DNA of 64,000 bases from Candidatus Zhuqueibacterota bacterium (GCA_029261995.1 JAJDAF010000011.1:1-64000), one strand, 5' to 3'. Counted from the stretch's first letter, positions 44,602 to 54,062 are shown. Notes: generated by a model not told the origin, from the letters alone. Made by a program: numbers and translations.

Positions 44602-44814
44602 ATGGCTTCGTATGAACTTCTAATCGTCTGCTGCACTGCTTTCATCGCAGTGTTTGTGCTTCTCTCTCTCATGGCCGTGGTGATGCGCCTTTTGGTCAAG
44701 CTGTTTCCCGCAAAAGACGCCGGTCATGATGCCGCACTTGTCGCGGCAGTCGCAGTCACGTTCAAATCACAATATCCTGGCGCCAGAATAACCAGGATGG
44801 AGGAGGTTATATGA
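44602..44814 (+). CDS. OadG-like gamma subunit of a sodium-pumping decarboxylase
   Basis: 70 residues from the ATG at 44602 (GGAGAG about seven bases upstream). One N-terminal membrane helix (ELLIVCCTAFIAVFVLLS...MRLL) leads to a short soluble tail (AVTFKSQYPGARITRMEEVI). Position, size and topology fit the gamma subunit, which assembles the alpha and beta subunits; sequence alone would not identify it. Its stop overlaps the alpha-subunit start by four bases (ATGA). Confidence 0.75.
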   Translation: MASYELLIVCCTAFIAVFVLLSLMAVVMRLLVKLFPAKDAGHDAALVAAVAVTFKSQYPGARITRMEEVI

Positions 44815-46658
44815 TTTTTACTAAGAATCCCAAGAGAATCCGGGTGATGTTCACTCCGTTTCGGGATGGTCTGCAAAGTTCCTTCGGTGGTAAAGTACGT
44901 TTGAATGATATTCTCCCTGCGTTGCAGGCCTCGGTCGAAGCTGGTATCCGTCATTTTGAGTTTGGCGGCGGAGCGCGATTTCAGGCCCCGCTATTCTACC
45001 TTGGCGAAAATCCCTTTGAATGCATGCAAACGATGAGGGATGCAGTTGGTCCGGACATTGACCTGCAAATCCTCACCCGCTCGGTGTCGGGAGTTACGCT
45101 GACCACCCAATCCATCGAGGGCCTGGCCTTGCAAGCAAAACTCATGAAAGAAGCCGGGACAAGCTGGGACCGCAACTTCGACTACATGAATGACGTGCGT
45201 AACCTGATCAACACCGGGAGACCGATAGTCGCAGCGGGCATGCACCATCAGGCCACTGTCGCGCTCATGGGGCTGCCGTTTCATTCGGACGACGTACACA
45301 CGGCAGAGTTCTATCTGGACATTGGCCGGCGCCTGCTGAAAAGCGACATCCAGATCGACAGTCTCTGCCTTAAAGATGCTAGTGGAACCACAGACCCCAA
45401 AACCATCTACGACACCGCTGTAGGTCTCAAAAAGATCATGCCGCCGGAGATGCCGTTGTGGCTCCACACTCATGACACCGCCAGCATGGCCGTGGCCTGC
45501 TACATGGCCGGCATCGCAGCCGGAGTTGATGGAATCGACCTGTCCGTGCGCCCGATGGCCAGCGGAACCGTTCAGCCCGATGTTCGTTCCATGGCGCACG
45601 CACTGAAAGGAACGGGTTATTCGCTTGACGTGGATGAGGACAAAATGCCCGTCATCGAGGACTTGTTGAACGAGGGCTTGAAAGAGTACAATTTCAATCC
45701 GATTACGACGACCGCGGATGCCCGGGTTGTTGGATTTCCGATGCCAGGCGGGGCTATTGGTCCCAATGTTCACATGATGGCCAAAGCCGGTATCTTGCAT
45801 AAATATGGCGAAGTCTTGACGGAATTTCCGGTCGTAGTGAAAGCGGGTGGCGCATGGACCAGCGTGACGCCTGGCAGTCAACAATACTGGCTGCAAGCCT
45901 TCAACAACGTCATGCACGGCCGATGGAAGAAATTTGATGCCGGATTTGGTCGGGCCGTCCTTGGATATTTTGGCAAGACGCCGTTGCCGCCCGATCCTGA
46001 AGTCGTCAAAGCCGCTTCAAAAGAACTCGGTCAGCAAATCTTCGAAGGCGATCCGCTTGAGGCTGCGCCGAAGAATATTGAGCCGGCGAAGGAAGCACTC
46101 AAGGAGAGAAATCTGCCAACGACAGAACGCAACACCTTCCTCGTGCTTGCGGCAATGGTGCCCGGCAAGAAACTTGAACTCAACGAGGGAATCAGGCTGC
46201 TCACCGGCAAAGGCAAGATTGACATTCCATTGAAGAAGACGGAGGAACCCAAGCCCGCTCCGGCGCCAGAACCTGTCTCCGCTACTCCGGTGATCTCGGA
46301 GCCAGTTACTTCGGTTTGTACGGTGAAGGAAAATGGCTCGGTCCATACATTCACTGTGACCTTGGAACCAATCGGAAACGCTGAGGGCAAAACAGCACAA
46401 AGTCCAGCCACCGCCCCGGCGCTCGCACCAACAACAGGTGGAACGCCTGTCTACTCCAGCTTCGCCGGACAGGTAGAGGTCGTCGATATTCTGGTTGCCG
46501 CGGGCGATTTCGTCAGCAAAGGTCAGGTCGTTGCTGCGGTGGAAGCGCTCAAGACCAAACATGACATCAAGGCACCCTGTGATGGTGTTGTCGCTGCCAT
46601 TCGTGTCCAGATTGGAGACGATGTGGATTCATCAATGCCGCTCCTGACGATTTCCTGA
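44811..46658 (+). CDS. oadA: Decarboxylase alpha subunit (OadA/pyruvate carboxylase B-like) with biotin carrier domain
   Basis: 615 residues. Residues 1-300 form the carboxyltransferase TIM barrel: FRDGLQSSFGG, the LKDASGTTDP metal region and LWLHTHDTASMAVA. A PYC-type domain and a Pro/Ala-rich linker (KPAPAPEPVSATP) follow, then a biotinyl domain (about 545-615). The biotin lysine is K581, but its motif reads EALKT rather than EAMKM. This subunit transfers carboxyl from the substrate (oxaloacetate, or another beta-keto acid) to biotin; the beta subunit then decarboxylates it and pumps Na+. Transcribed from the sigma-54 promoter with oadG and oadB. Confidence 0.9.
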   Translation: MIFTKNPKRIRVMFTPFRDGLQSSFGGKVRLNDILPALQASVEAGIRHFEFGGGARFQAPLFYLGENPFECMQTMRDAVGPDIDLQILTRSVSGVTLTTQSIEGLALQAKLMKEAGTSWDRNFDYMNDVRNLINTGRPIVAAGMHHQATVALMGLPFHSDDVHTAEFYLDIGRRLLKSDIQIDSLCLKDASGTTDPKTIYDTAVGLKKIMPPEMPLWLHTHDTASMAVACYMAGIAAGVDGIDLSVRPMASGTVQPDVRSMAHALKGTGYSLDVDEDKMPVIEDLLNEGLKEYNFNPITTTADARVVGFPMPGGAIGPNVHMMAKAGILHKYGEVLTEFPVVVKAGGAWTSVTPGSQQYWLQAFNNVMHGRWKKFDAGFGRAVLGYFGKTPLPPDPEVVKAASKELGQQIFEGDPLEAAPKNIEPAKEALKERNLPTTERNTFLVLAAMVPGKKLELNEGIRLLTGKGKIDIPLKKTEEPKPAPAPEPVSATPVISEPVTSVCTVKENGSVHTFTVTLEPIGNAEGKTAQSPATAPALAPTTGGTPVYSSFAGQVEVVDILVAAGDFVSKGQVVAAVEALKTKHDIKAPCDGVVAAIRVQIGDDVDSSMPLLTIS

Positions 46659-46760
46659 GACGGCGGGGCTAGAGCTCCGAATCCCAACTCTGATGTTGAG
46701 ATTTGAGATTGGGAATTCTTGGAATCTGAACCACAGCCTTCTTTACCTAAGGAACCAAGT

Positions 46761-47888
46761 ATGGACGAGCTATCGAGACTACTAAGCCAATCCGGATTTG
46801 CGAATATGGAGTGGGGAAACTGGGTGATGTATGCCCTTTCCGGAGTTCTGGTTTTTCTGGCAATCAAGAAACAATATGAGCCTCTACTGCTGATTCCCAT
46901 CGGATTTGGCATTGTGCTCGCGAACTTTCCCCTCGCCGAAATGGGGGCCTACGGCGAGGGCATCATCGCAATGATCTACAGAGGCGGTATCAAAACGGAG
47001 CTGTTGCCCCCGCTCATCTTCCTGGGGGTCGGTGTGCTTACTGATTTCCGCCCTCTTTTGAGCAGGCCACTGACTTTTCTTCTGGGCGCCGCGGCGCAAA
47101 TAGGCATTTTTATCACCGCGCTAACAGCAGCTTACTTCATGGGATTCAGTTTAAAGGAGGCTGCGGCAATCGGCATCATCGGCGGCGCCGATGGCCCGAC
47201 TGCGATCTTCCTCTCGGCACAGCTTGCGCCGCATTTGTTGGGCCCAATCGCACTGGCCGCCTACAGCTACATGTCACTCGTACCCATCATTCAGCCCCCG
47301 ATTTTGCGAACGCTGACCACACGAAAAGAGAGAGCCATCGACATGCCACAGGCGAGGCCGGTGTCAAAAACGGCCATCATTCTCTTTCCTATTTACACTG
47401 GCGCATTTGCCTCATTGGCGGTGCCTTCGAGCGCGCCACTTATCGGCATGCTGATGTTTGGTAACTTGATCAGAGAAAGCGGTGTAACCGAACGCCTGCG
47501 CAAGACAGTTGGCGGAGCCATGATCGATGTGGTGACCATTTTTCTCGGCATTGCGGTCGGCGCGACCATGGCAAGCGAGCATTTTCTGAACGCAAAAACG
47601 CTGATGATTCTCGGTCTCGGGGCGGTTGCTTTCGCCTTCAGCACAGCAGGCGGGATTGTGTTTGCCAAAATCCTAAATCTCTTCTTACCGGCCACCAGGA
47701 AAATCAACCCATGTATTGGCGCGGCCGGCGTCTCGGCGGTGCCGATGGCAGCCCGGGTGGTTCAAAAGTTTGTTTCCGAAAGTACGGACGGGAGGGTGAA
47801 CCCGATCATGCCGGCAATGGGACCGAACGTAGCAGGCGTGATTGGCTCAGCGATTGCCGCTGGCGTTTTCTTGACGTTGCTGCGGTAA
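46761..47888 (+). CDS. oadB: Sodium-pumping decarboxylase beta subunit (OadB-like)
   Basis: 375 residues from the ATG at 46761 (AAGGAA upstream). A polytopic membrane protein with about nine to eleven helices. The functional GGADGPTAIFLSAQLAP motif, with the aspartate needed for Na+ transport in the family, is intact, as is GAAGVSAVPMAARVVQ. It couples decarboxylation of carboxybiotin on the alpha subunit to export of Na+. With the upstream alpha and gamma genes it forms a complete pump. Methylmalonyl-CoA or glutaconyl-CoA decarboxylase is less likely given the alpha-subunit type. Confidence 0.93.
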   Translation: MDELSRLLSQSGFANMEWGNWVMYALSGVLVFLAIKKQYEPLLLIPIGFGIVLANFPLAEMGAYGEGIIAMIYRGGIKTELLPPLIFLGVGVLTDFRPLLSRPLTFLLGAAAQIGIFITALTAAYFMGFSLKEAAAIGIIGGADGPTAIFLSAQLAPHLLGPIALAAYSYMSLVPIIQPPILRTLTTRKERAIDMPQARPVSKTAIILFPIYTGAFASLAVPSSAPLIGMLMFGNLIRESGVTERLRKTVGGAMIDVVTIFLGIAVGATMASEHFLNAKTLMILGLGAVAFAFSTAGGIVFAKILNLFLPATRKINPCIGAAGVSAVPMAARVVQKFVSESTDGRVNPIMPAMGPNVAGVIGSAIAAGVFLTLLR

Positions 47889-48056
47889 TTTTTAGGGTGA
47901 AATATGCAGGCTCGGCAGACTCACCGCAACAGCTAGCGATGGGTTATCGGACAAGTCCGTTTCGTGGACAGTTCGAAATCGGCGTTCAAGATTTTTCCTG
48001 TATTAGCGCTTAAGATTGACCGCCGCATGCCGTTGCCCTCAATAAGCTCATGCGGG

Positions 48057-48512
48057 TTAAATATCATCCAGGCTTAGCGCGGTCCGGGTGACGTTGAGCT
48101 TCTCCTGCTTCTCCATTTCCACAAGATTGTTAAATACGGCTCTCAGATCTTCGCTCTCTGCGCGCATTGCCATATCCTCGTAGAGTTCAATCAGGCAATC
48201 GTCCAGCTTCATCGCCACATCAATTACTTCGTCGGTTGACTTCAGCGGCTCTGCCACGATATCCTCCAGATGCTTCAGCATCTCCTGGCACGGCGTGAAT
48301 TGCAGCCAGGTTTTGAGGACTTTTTCGGGGGCGCCTTCCTCATATTTCACGAGGCTTTTTTCAAGATACTGCTCATGGCGACTGAGGTAGTCCAGTAGCA
48401 TCTTAATTCGCTCCTTATCCGTGATGGACCGTAGTCGTATGTAGTAATCGCCAATGATCTTGTGAAACATCCGAGCGTGGTCGAGCACGTCCTTAACAGA
48501 TTCAGTGGCCAT
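48057..48512 (-). CDS. Ferritin-like four-helix-bundle protein of unknown function
   Basis: 151 residues, almost entirely helical, with the heptad spacing of a four-helix bundle. The second helix, MLLDYLSRHEQYLEKSL, carries an acid and His-Glu pair like ferritin-like di-iron or rubrerythrin domains, but a full EX2H set on four helices cannot be confirmed by eye. One cysteine (FTPCQEM). No signal peptide. It is followed upstream by the NtrC-type regulator gene on the same strand, so it may belong to that regulon. Oxygen or metal sensing are possible roles; unproven. Confidence 0.6.
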   Translation of the reverse strand: MATESVKDVLDHARMFHKIIGDYYIRLRSITDKERIKMLLDYLSRHEQYLEKSLVKYEEGAPEKVLKTWLQFTPCQEMLKHLEDIVAEPLKSTDEVIDVAMKLDDCLIELYEDMAMRAESEDLRAVFNNLVEMEKQEKLNVTRTALSLDDI

Positions 48513-48608
48513 TTGTCTTTTCTCCTTAGTTGAAATCCTGACGACTTGTGGCTTATAAACATGGCTGGGATTCCAGCCTGAAATTCTCTGGTAGAAACAG
48601 TTGAGGCT

Positions 48609-50000
48609 CTAACCGCCGTTGAGAGGGTCCCGGGCAGCCTGACTACGCGGAAAAATTCCGTACGCTCGCAGCTTAGCGTAAAGCGTTTTCTTTGTGATTC
48701 CCAAAACTGCTGCAGCTCTTGTCTTATTGCCAACGGTATTCTGCAAAACCTTAAGAATCTGCCGGTGCTCCACATCTGCTAAAGAATCTGATTCAGCCTG
48801 CCATCGGGGAGACGCTGCAACCGGAGCGACCAGGTCGGCTGGGAAGTCGTTGGTCGTGATCATCTCGCTTGTGGTCAAAATGACCGCGCGCTCGATGACA
48901 TTTTCCAATTCCCGAACATTGCCCGGCCACTGGTAGTGGCACAGCATTTCCAGAGCATTTGCATCGATTCTCTTGATGCATTTGCCCATCCTGCTGCAGG
49001 TCTTGCGTAAGAAGTACTGTACCAACTCCTCGATGTCCGCTTTCCTCTCGCGAAGCGGTGGAAGCTGGATGTTGATAACGTTGAGTCGATAGAAGAGGTC
49101 ATCTCGAAACGCGGCGTCCTGAATCAGTCGTTTCAGATTGCGATTGGTGGCTGCGAGAAGCCGGACATCGGCGCGCAGTGAGCGTGCGCTACCCACGCGG
49201 CGGTATTCACCGCCTTCCAGAAAGCGCAAGAGCTTGACCTGCAGAGTGTGGCTAAGCTCACCAATCTCATCGAGAAAAAGCGTTCCGGTGTTGGCGACTT
49301 CGATCAGCCCGGACTTGTTCCTGGTGGCGCCGGTAAAGGCGCCCTTTTCATAGCCGTACATCTCGCTCTCGAGAAGTGTTTCCTGAATCGCGCTGCAGTT
49401 CACGACAATAAACGGCTTATCGCGGCGGGCACTCTTGCGGTGAATGGCTTTCGCTATCAGCTCCTTGCCGGTGCCGGTTTCGCCCGTGATGAGTACGGTA
49501 GAGTCGGTTGGCGCCACCTTTGCAACCAGCTCCAGCATTTCCAAAACCTCTGGGTCTTTGCCGACGAACTCATCGAATTCGCGTTGCCGTGCCAGTTCAT
49601 GCCGCAGATGTTTGCTCTCTCGTCGCAGAGTCGATAGCTCACACGCCCTCTCAATCAAGATGGTAAGCTCTTCAACCTCAAAGGGCTTGATAAGATAGTC
49701 GTAAGCTCCGAGTTTCATGGAAGAAATGGCATTGCTAACCGTTGCGTTCGCGGTCATCATGATCACCTGGATATCCTGCGTCTGCTCCTTCAGGTCTCTC
49801 AATATTTCCACGCCGTCTTTGTCCGGGAGCACGATGTCGAGCAGCACAACATCGAAATGCATTTTGCCCAGCAAAGCCAGTGCTTCGCCACCGGTCGCGG
49901 CCTCAGTGACATCGTAGCCTTTGCGTGTGAAAAGTCTGCCAAGGTGAACGCGAAAAGAGGTCTCGTCGTCCACCAGTAAAATTCTCTTTCTTTTCTTCAT
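48609..50000 (-). CDS. Sigma-54-dependent response regulator (NtrC family)
   Basis: 463 residues with three intact modules. Receiver (1-120): acidic pair VDDE, phosphoacceptor D55 and lysine in LIKPFEV. AAA+ sigma-54 activator (about 145-375): Walker A GETGTGKE, the GAFTGA loop at 220-225 and FLDEIGELSHTLQVKLLR. C-terminal Fis-type HTH (KTRAAAVLGITKKTLYAKLRAYGI). Its start overlaps the stop of the histidine kinase gene by four bases, so the two are a coupled two-component pair. A likely target is the sigma-54 promoter of oadGAB at 44504, but this is inference. Confidence 0.95.
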   Translation of the reverse strand: MKKRKRILLVDDETSFRVHLGRLFTRKGYDVTEAATGGEALALLGKMHFDVVLLDIVLPDKDGVEILRDLKEQTQDIQVIMMTANATVSNAISSMKLGAYDYLIKPFEVEELTILIERACELSTLRRESKHLRHELARQREFDEFVGKDPEVLEMLELVAKVAPTDSTVLITGETGTGKELIAKAIHRKSARRDKPFIVVNCSAIQETLLESEMYGYEKGAFTGATRNKSGLIEVANTGTLFLDEIGELSHTLQVKLLRFLEGGEYRRVGSARSLRADVRLLAATNRNLKRLIQDAAFRDDLFYRLNVINIQLPPLRERKADIEELVQYFLRKTCSRMGKCIKRIDANALEMLCHYQWPGNVRELENVIERAVILTTSEMITTNDFPADLVAPVAASPRWQAESDSLADVEHRQILKVLQNTVGNKTRAAAVLGITKKTLYAKLRAYGIFPRSQAARDPLNGG

Positions 50001-51730
50001 GACAACTCCGCCATGGAATTTCGCGTGGCAATTGTCTCCACTTGTTTCGGATCGATTGGCAAGACGATGGTTATCGTGGTTCCGCTGTCTTCCTTGCTGA
50101 GCACTTCAATTCTGCCATGATGCCGCTCAACGATGCGGCGGCTGACAGCAAGGCCCAGCCCGGTGCCTTGTCCAGGCGGTTTGGTCGTAAAAAACGGACT
50201 GAAGATGCTCGGCATGTTATGCTGTGGGATGCCGCATCCTCGGTCAACAATCCTGATAGCGATTTCACTGTTCGGCAAGGCTTCCGTTCTCACATCAATC
50301 GATTCTCCGGGAGTGGTAAAATCAATAGCATTGATGAGAATATTGAGAAAAACCTGCGCCAGCTCGTCAGATTCCGCCAGGATCATCGGCAGACCTGACT
50401 GCAGGTAGAAATCGATTTCCGCATGCTCCTTTTGCGCTTTGTAGCGCGTCAGGAGCGCTGTATTCATCAGCAACTGATTGATGTCCGTCGATTCGAACTG
50501 TATCTTCTTGCTGCGGGAAAAATTGAGAAATCCGGTGGTGATTCGCTTACAACGGTAGATGTCATTCTTGATGCTATGGATACACTCAAGCACGTCATCG
50601 TTGTTCTCCCAAGCCGACGAGTTGACATCGCCGAGCAACTCCGCAAGTTCCTCTACACAAACGACTATCGCCCCCAAAGGATTGTTTATCTCATGGGCAA
50701 TGCCACCGGCAAGCTCACCGATCGCCGCCAACTTGCTGGATTGCAGCAACTGTGCTTGAAGAGTTTTCTCTTCTGTGATGTCCTGGATCAGTTCCAGGAC
50801 GCTGACGGTTTCTCCGGCCTCATTACGAATGGGCGCGGCAGTGAACCGGAAATGCTTTCTCTGGCCTTTGGCGGTGCGGTGTTCAAGATCGGCCTGCTCA
50901 ATGACGCCGAACTGGAAACACTTCTGAGTAGGGCAGTTCGAGCAGAGCGTTCCACTGCCCCAGAGAACAGAGACACAGAGCCTTCCCTTTTGCGTGCTGA
51001 GAGGGCCAAACCAGCCTTCCGCTACCTTGTTCATCCATTCGATGCGCATGTCGCGGTTCACTAACACGAGCCCGGCGCCGATGCCGAGAATCACACTCTC
51101 CAGCTTCTCCTTCTCGCTCTCGACCTCTATCCGGCGGCGGTCAAGCTCCTTGTTCAGGCTCTCAATTTTCTTGCGGTCGTGTTGCTGCTTGTGCGACACC
51201 AGCCCCATCGATGTAGCCACGAGCAGAAAAAAAGTGAGACGAAGAACAAGCTGCAACGGGGAGAGCGCTGAAATGTCAAATTGCCCGGCGAGCACGTACA
51301 CGCAGGACGAAAGCAAACCGACAGCGGCGCCGACTCGCAAACCAAAATAGAAGGCATGCAGCGCGATCAGCAGAAAGAACGCCAGGAAGAATTCGCTTTC
51401 AAATCCGCCCGTGTAACGGATGAGCCAGTGAAGAAAAAACAAGTCGAGAAAAAGCGCTGCCAGATAGAGCCGGCGCACCTGTTCAGGCCGCCAAAGGGTA
51501 GCGGCGCACAAAACGGCGCTATACGAGAAGAAGAAAACGAAATTGCATGAGAGCAAAAACCCGCTCGGCGCTGGAATCGCTGCCACCATAAGCCACATCA
51601 GGCCACCCAGGAACGCAAGCAGGCGCAGTGCTACAAACCATGCATCAATGCTCGATAGTGGCGATCTCTGCACATGCCCATACAATTCGGCCCAAAACTG
51701 AGAGGCGCCCATTTTCGGCCTCCTGCGCAA
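49997..51730 (-). CDS. Membrane sensor histidine kinase with cysteine-bearing PAS domain
   Basis: 577 residues. Six membrane helices (about 30-175), a coiled-coil linker (180-210), a PAS domain (about 210-325) and a catalytic core with H346 in GGIAHEINNPLGA. The ATPase domain shows the N-box (LINAIDF), DRGCGIPQ and GTGLGLAVSRRIVERH. The PAS domain holds three closely spaced cysteines, C263-x2-C266-x4-C271, in TLCSNCPTQKC, which could bind metal or sense redox state. It phosphorylates the overlapping NtrC-type regulator. Input signal unknown. Confidence 0.92.
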   Translation of the reverse strand: MRRRPKMGASQFWAELYGHVQRSPLSSIDAWFVALRLLAFLGGLMWLMVAAIPAPSGFLLSCNFVFFFSYSAVLCAATLWRPEQVRRLYLAALFLDLFFLHWLIRYTGGFESEFFLAFFLLIALHAFYFGLRVGAAVGLLSSCVYVLAGQFDISALSPLQLVLRLTFFLLVATSMGLVSHKQQHDRKKIESLNKELDRRRIEVESEKEKLESVILGIGAGLVLVNRDMRIEWMNKVAEGWFGPLSTQKGRLCVSVLWGSGTLCSNCPTQKCFQFGVIEQADLEHRTAKGQRKHFRFTAAPIRNEAGETVSVLELIQDITEEKTLQAQLLQSSKLAAIGELAGGIAHEINNPLGAIVVCVEELAELLGDVNSSAWENNDDVLECIHSIKNDIYRCKRITTGFLNFSRSKKIQFESTDINQLLMNTALLTRYKAQKEHAEIDFYLQSGLPMILAESDELAQVFLNILINAIDFTTPGESIDVRTEALPNSEIAIRIVDRGCGIPQHNMPSIFSPFFTTKPPGQGTGLGLAVSRRIVERHHGRIEVLSKEDSGTTITIVLPIDPKQVETIATRNSMAELS

Positions 51731-51762
51731 CGGCCGGGCAGAAGCAAATCGGCACGAAGCGC

Positions 51763-52239
51763 CTAATGCGTAGCAACGAACTCCTCACTTCCATACATGT
51801 CCACCAACTGCAATCGCGTCGCCTGCAACCTCTGCATCATGACGGCGGCAAAGCGTTCCATCAATGCAGATCCCAGATTAACGTCTCTGGTCACCTTGTC
51901 ACGAAGACAGACTGCGTCGATGGCGATGGCGCGGGTCAACTCAGTGGCGCGCGCATCGAAATGGCAAAGGTAGGGCGGCACAAGCCATGACCAACCAACC
52001 ACGTCTCCCGCACCTGCCGTTTCAATCGTGATTGCGCCGCGGCGAGGCGCGTACACCTGCAGGGCTACATTGCCCTGACGAATCAGGAAGAACTGATTCG
52101 CTGGTTGGCCTTCCCTGAAAAGGTAGTCTCCCTGAAGGAGGCGCGTGATTGATGCACAACGCTGTATGGTTACAACATGGTCGTCTGCAACATCGCTCAA
52201 GAAGGGGTGCTCCGCCAGGTAATCTCTCAACACATCCAT
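51763..52239 (-). CDS. Cyclic-nucleotide-binding-domain protein without DNA-binding domain
   Basis: 158 residues from the ATG at 52239, where GGAG has normal spacing; an upstream extension lacks domain character. It is a cNMP-binding beta-roll (EGQPANQFFLIRQGNVAL, then GDVVGWSWLVPPYLCHFDARA) with a C-terminal helix and no winged-helix, so it does not look like a transcription factor on its own. The FDARATELTRAI and LMERFAAVMMQRLQATR segments resemble proteins encoded near group 3 hydrogenases in other anaerobes, from memory. Possibly a regulator or subunit of a redox complex. Confidence 0.8.
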   Translation of the reverse strand: MDVLRDYLAEHPFLSDVADDHVVTIQRCASITRLLQGDYLFREGQPANQFFLIRQGNVALQVYAPRRGAITIETAGAGDVVGWSWLVPPYLCHFDARATELTRAIAIDAVCLRDKVTRDVNLGSALMERFAAVMMQRLQATRLQLVDMYGSEEFVATH

Positions 52240-52673
52240 AGTCATCTCCAAAAAATTGGTGCACTGCAAATGGTCAAGAAATGGAGTATTCAGAAGGAGG
52301 TTAGTAGATGAAAACAAACGAGAGGTCGAAATGTAACTGACATCCAGGCCGCGCAACAAATCGATTATCAAGATAGGAAGTCGGGCAAGAGCCTCGAGTC
52401 TTTAGTCAGGTCAGCAGGCAACCTCCTTATGTTGCTGTCAAATACACAAATTCCGTGCCGAAACCTCACGTATGAGCGGCAACGTGTAAGTCATTGTTTT
52501 TACAAATATGATGCTGTGCATGAGCACAGGACTCGGCACGTGCGCTTGCCATAGGTAGGAATTCTTAGGGCAAAAACCCCCGACTCCGGGAGTCATCGAG
52601 GAAGCATCCGCTCCACGCGCATCCAGGAGACACTCCGTATCATTCTGCTTGGGCGGAACCAATGCGACGACTT
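52240..52673. other. Intergenic region of about 430 bp
   Basis: Between the second NtrC-type regulator (ending 52674) and the start of the cNMP-binding gene. One palindrome, GACTCCGGGAGTC near 52581-52593, lies just beyond the end of the regulator gene and may be its termination hairpin. A CGGCACG...TTGC sequence near 52535 resembles a sigma-54 site but its spacing is one base too long. Confidence 0.45.
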
Positions 52674-54062
52674 TCAATGTTTGGAATGCTTGTGTGGCAG
52701 GCTTTCCTTGATGCCCAGTCTTTCGATCTTGCGGTAAAAGCTGGACTCACTCAACCCCAACTCCCTGAAAGCGTGCAAGCGCCGCCCGCCGTTCAATTTG
52801 ATCTTGGCAAGAATGAAATGGCGCTCGAAATCGTCCAGAGCGTGCTTCAGGGTTTTGTTGTAGTCCAGTACAAACCTGTCTTCTGACTTGCAGTGCAGAT
52901 AGTCCGGCAAATCACTGACAGCGATCCTGTCACCATCTGCAAAGATCATGGCGCGCTCAATGACATTTTCCAATTCACGAACCTCCCCCTTCCATTCGAA
53001 GCCAGCAAGGAGTTGCAATACCTGAGGCTCAACACCATCGACCTTCTTGCCCATCTCTCGGGCATATTTTCGGATAAAATGCTGCACAAGCAACGCGATA
53101 TCTTCACCACGTTCAGCCAGCGACGGCAGACTGATTTCGAAGACATTGAGGCGATAGAAAAGATCTTCCCTGAAGGTCCCAAGCGCAACTTCATCTTCCA
53201 GATGGTGGTTGGTTGACACGATCAGACGAACATCGATAGGGATGGGGTCGGTTGCCCCAACCGGCATGATGGAGTCTGATTCTATGGCGCGCAGCAACTT
53301 CGATTGCGCGGCGAGAGAAAGACAAGCGACCTCATCAAGAAAGAGGGTCCCGGGCGCGGCCACCTTCATGAGCCCATCTTTGTCTCGAATCGCGTTTGTG
53401 AATGCCCCTTTCGTATGTCCAAAAAGCTCGCTCTCGAACAAGGCATCCGAAATGGCGGCACAATTTACCGTGACAAATGGTGAATTGAGGCGGTGGCTAT
53501 TGAGATGGATCGCACGGGCAACCAACTCTTTGCCAGTGCCGCTGTTCCCGGAAACCAAAACGTTACTTGCCGTTTTGGCGACTCTGCGAATCAGTTCGCA
53601 GACCTGGCGCATCTCGGCGCTTTTGGCTATGATGTCCCCGAAGTTATAGTCCTGTTTCAATTGCATGCGTAGCGTACGTGTTTTCTCAACCAGCTCCTGG
53701 TGTTCTAGAACACGCCTGATTTTTGCAAGCAGGGCACCAGGGTCAAATGGTCTGACAAGGTAATCGATAGCGCCAAGCCGGAATGCCTCGATCGAGGACT
53801 CCAGAGTCGCCACGCCGGCAACGATGATGACTGAAGTTTTGGGGCTGATTTGGGTAATGATCTTGAACAGCTCAATGCCATTCATGTCCGGCAGGTCAAG
53901 TGCGACAACAGCAATCTCACAGGACTCCTGACCCAGCCTAGTCAGAGCTGCATCGGCGCAATCGGCTCCGATGCATTTGTAGCCTTGCGATTTGATTTTA
54001 TGGAAGAGCCGTTTCCGTTCCCCGGCGTGGCCCTCCGCGACTAGGATTGTCCGGGCCGACAT
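52674..54062 (-). CDS. Atypical NtrC-family sigma-54 activator with degenerate receiver
   Basis: 462 residues from the Met at 54062; the frame is open upstream but the receiver starts here. The receiver keeps D56 (VALDLPDMNG) but the acidic pair is replaced (LVAEGHAG) and the conserved KPF lysine is arginine (LVRPFD), so phosphorylation control may be lost or altered. The AAA+ domain has Walker A SGNSGTGKE, FLDEVACLSLAAQSKLLR and the sigma-54 loop GAFTNA at 219-224, where the fifth residue is Asn instead of Gly. A Fis-type HTH follows (FRELGLSESSFYRKIERLGI). It may be a constitutive or phosphorylation-independent activator. No partner kinase adjoins it. Confidence 0.92.
   Translation of the reverse strand: MSARTILVAEGHAGERKRLFHKIKSQGYKCIGADCADAALTRLGQESCEIAVVALDLPDMNGIELFKIITQISPKTSVIIVAGVATLESSIEAFRLGAIDYLVRPFDPGALLAKIRRVLEHQELVEKTRTLRMQLKQDYNFGDIIAKSAEMRQVCELIRRVAKTASNVLVSGNSGTGKELVARAIHLNSHRLNSPFVTVNCAAISDALFESELFGHTKGAFTNAIRDKDGLMKVAAPGTLFLDEVACLSLAAQSKLLRAIESDSIMPVGATDPIPIDVRLIVSTNHHLEDEVALGTFREDLFYRLNVFEISLPSLAERGEDIALLVQHFIRKYAREMGKKVDGVEPQVLQLLAGFEWKGEVRELENVIERAMIFADGDRIAVSDLPDYLHCKSEDRFVLDYNKTLKHALDDFERHFILAKIKLNGGRRLHAFRELGLSESSFYRKIERLGIKESLPHKHSKH

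Noticed and set aside
52530-52550. Sigma-54-like CGGCACG...TTGC sequence
   Set aside because: The spacing between GG and GC is one base too long, which abolishes sigma-54 recognition.
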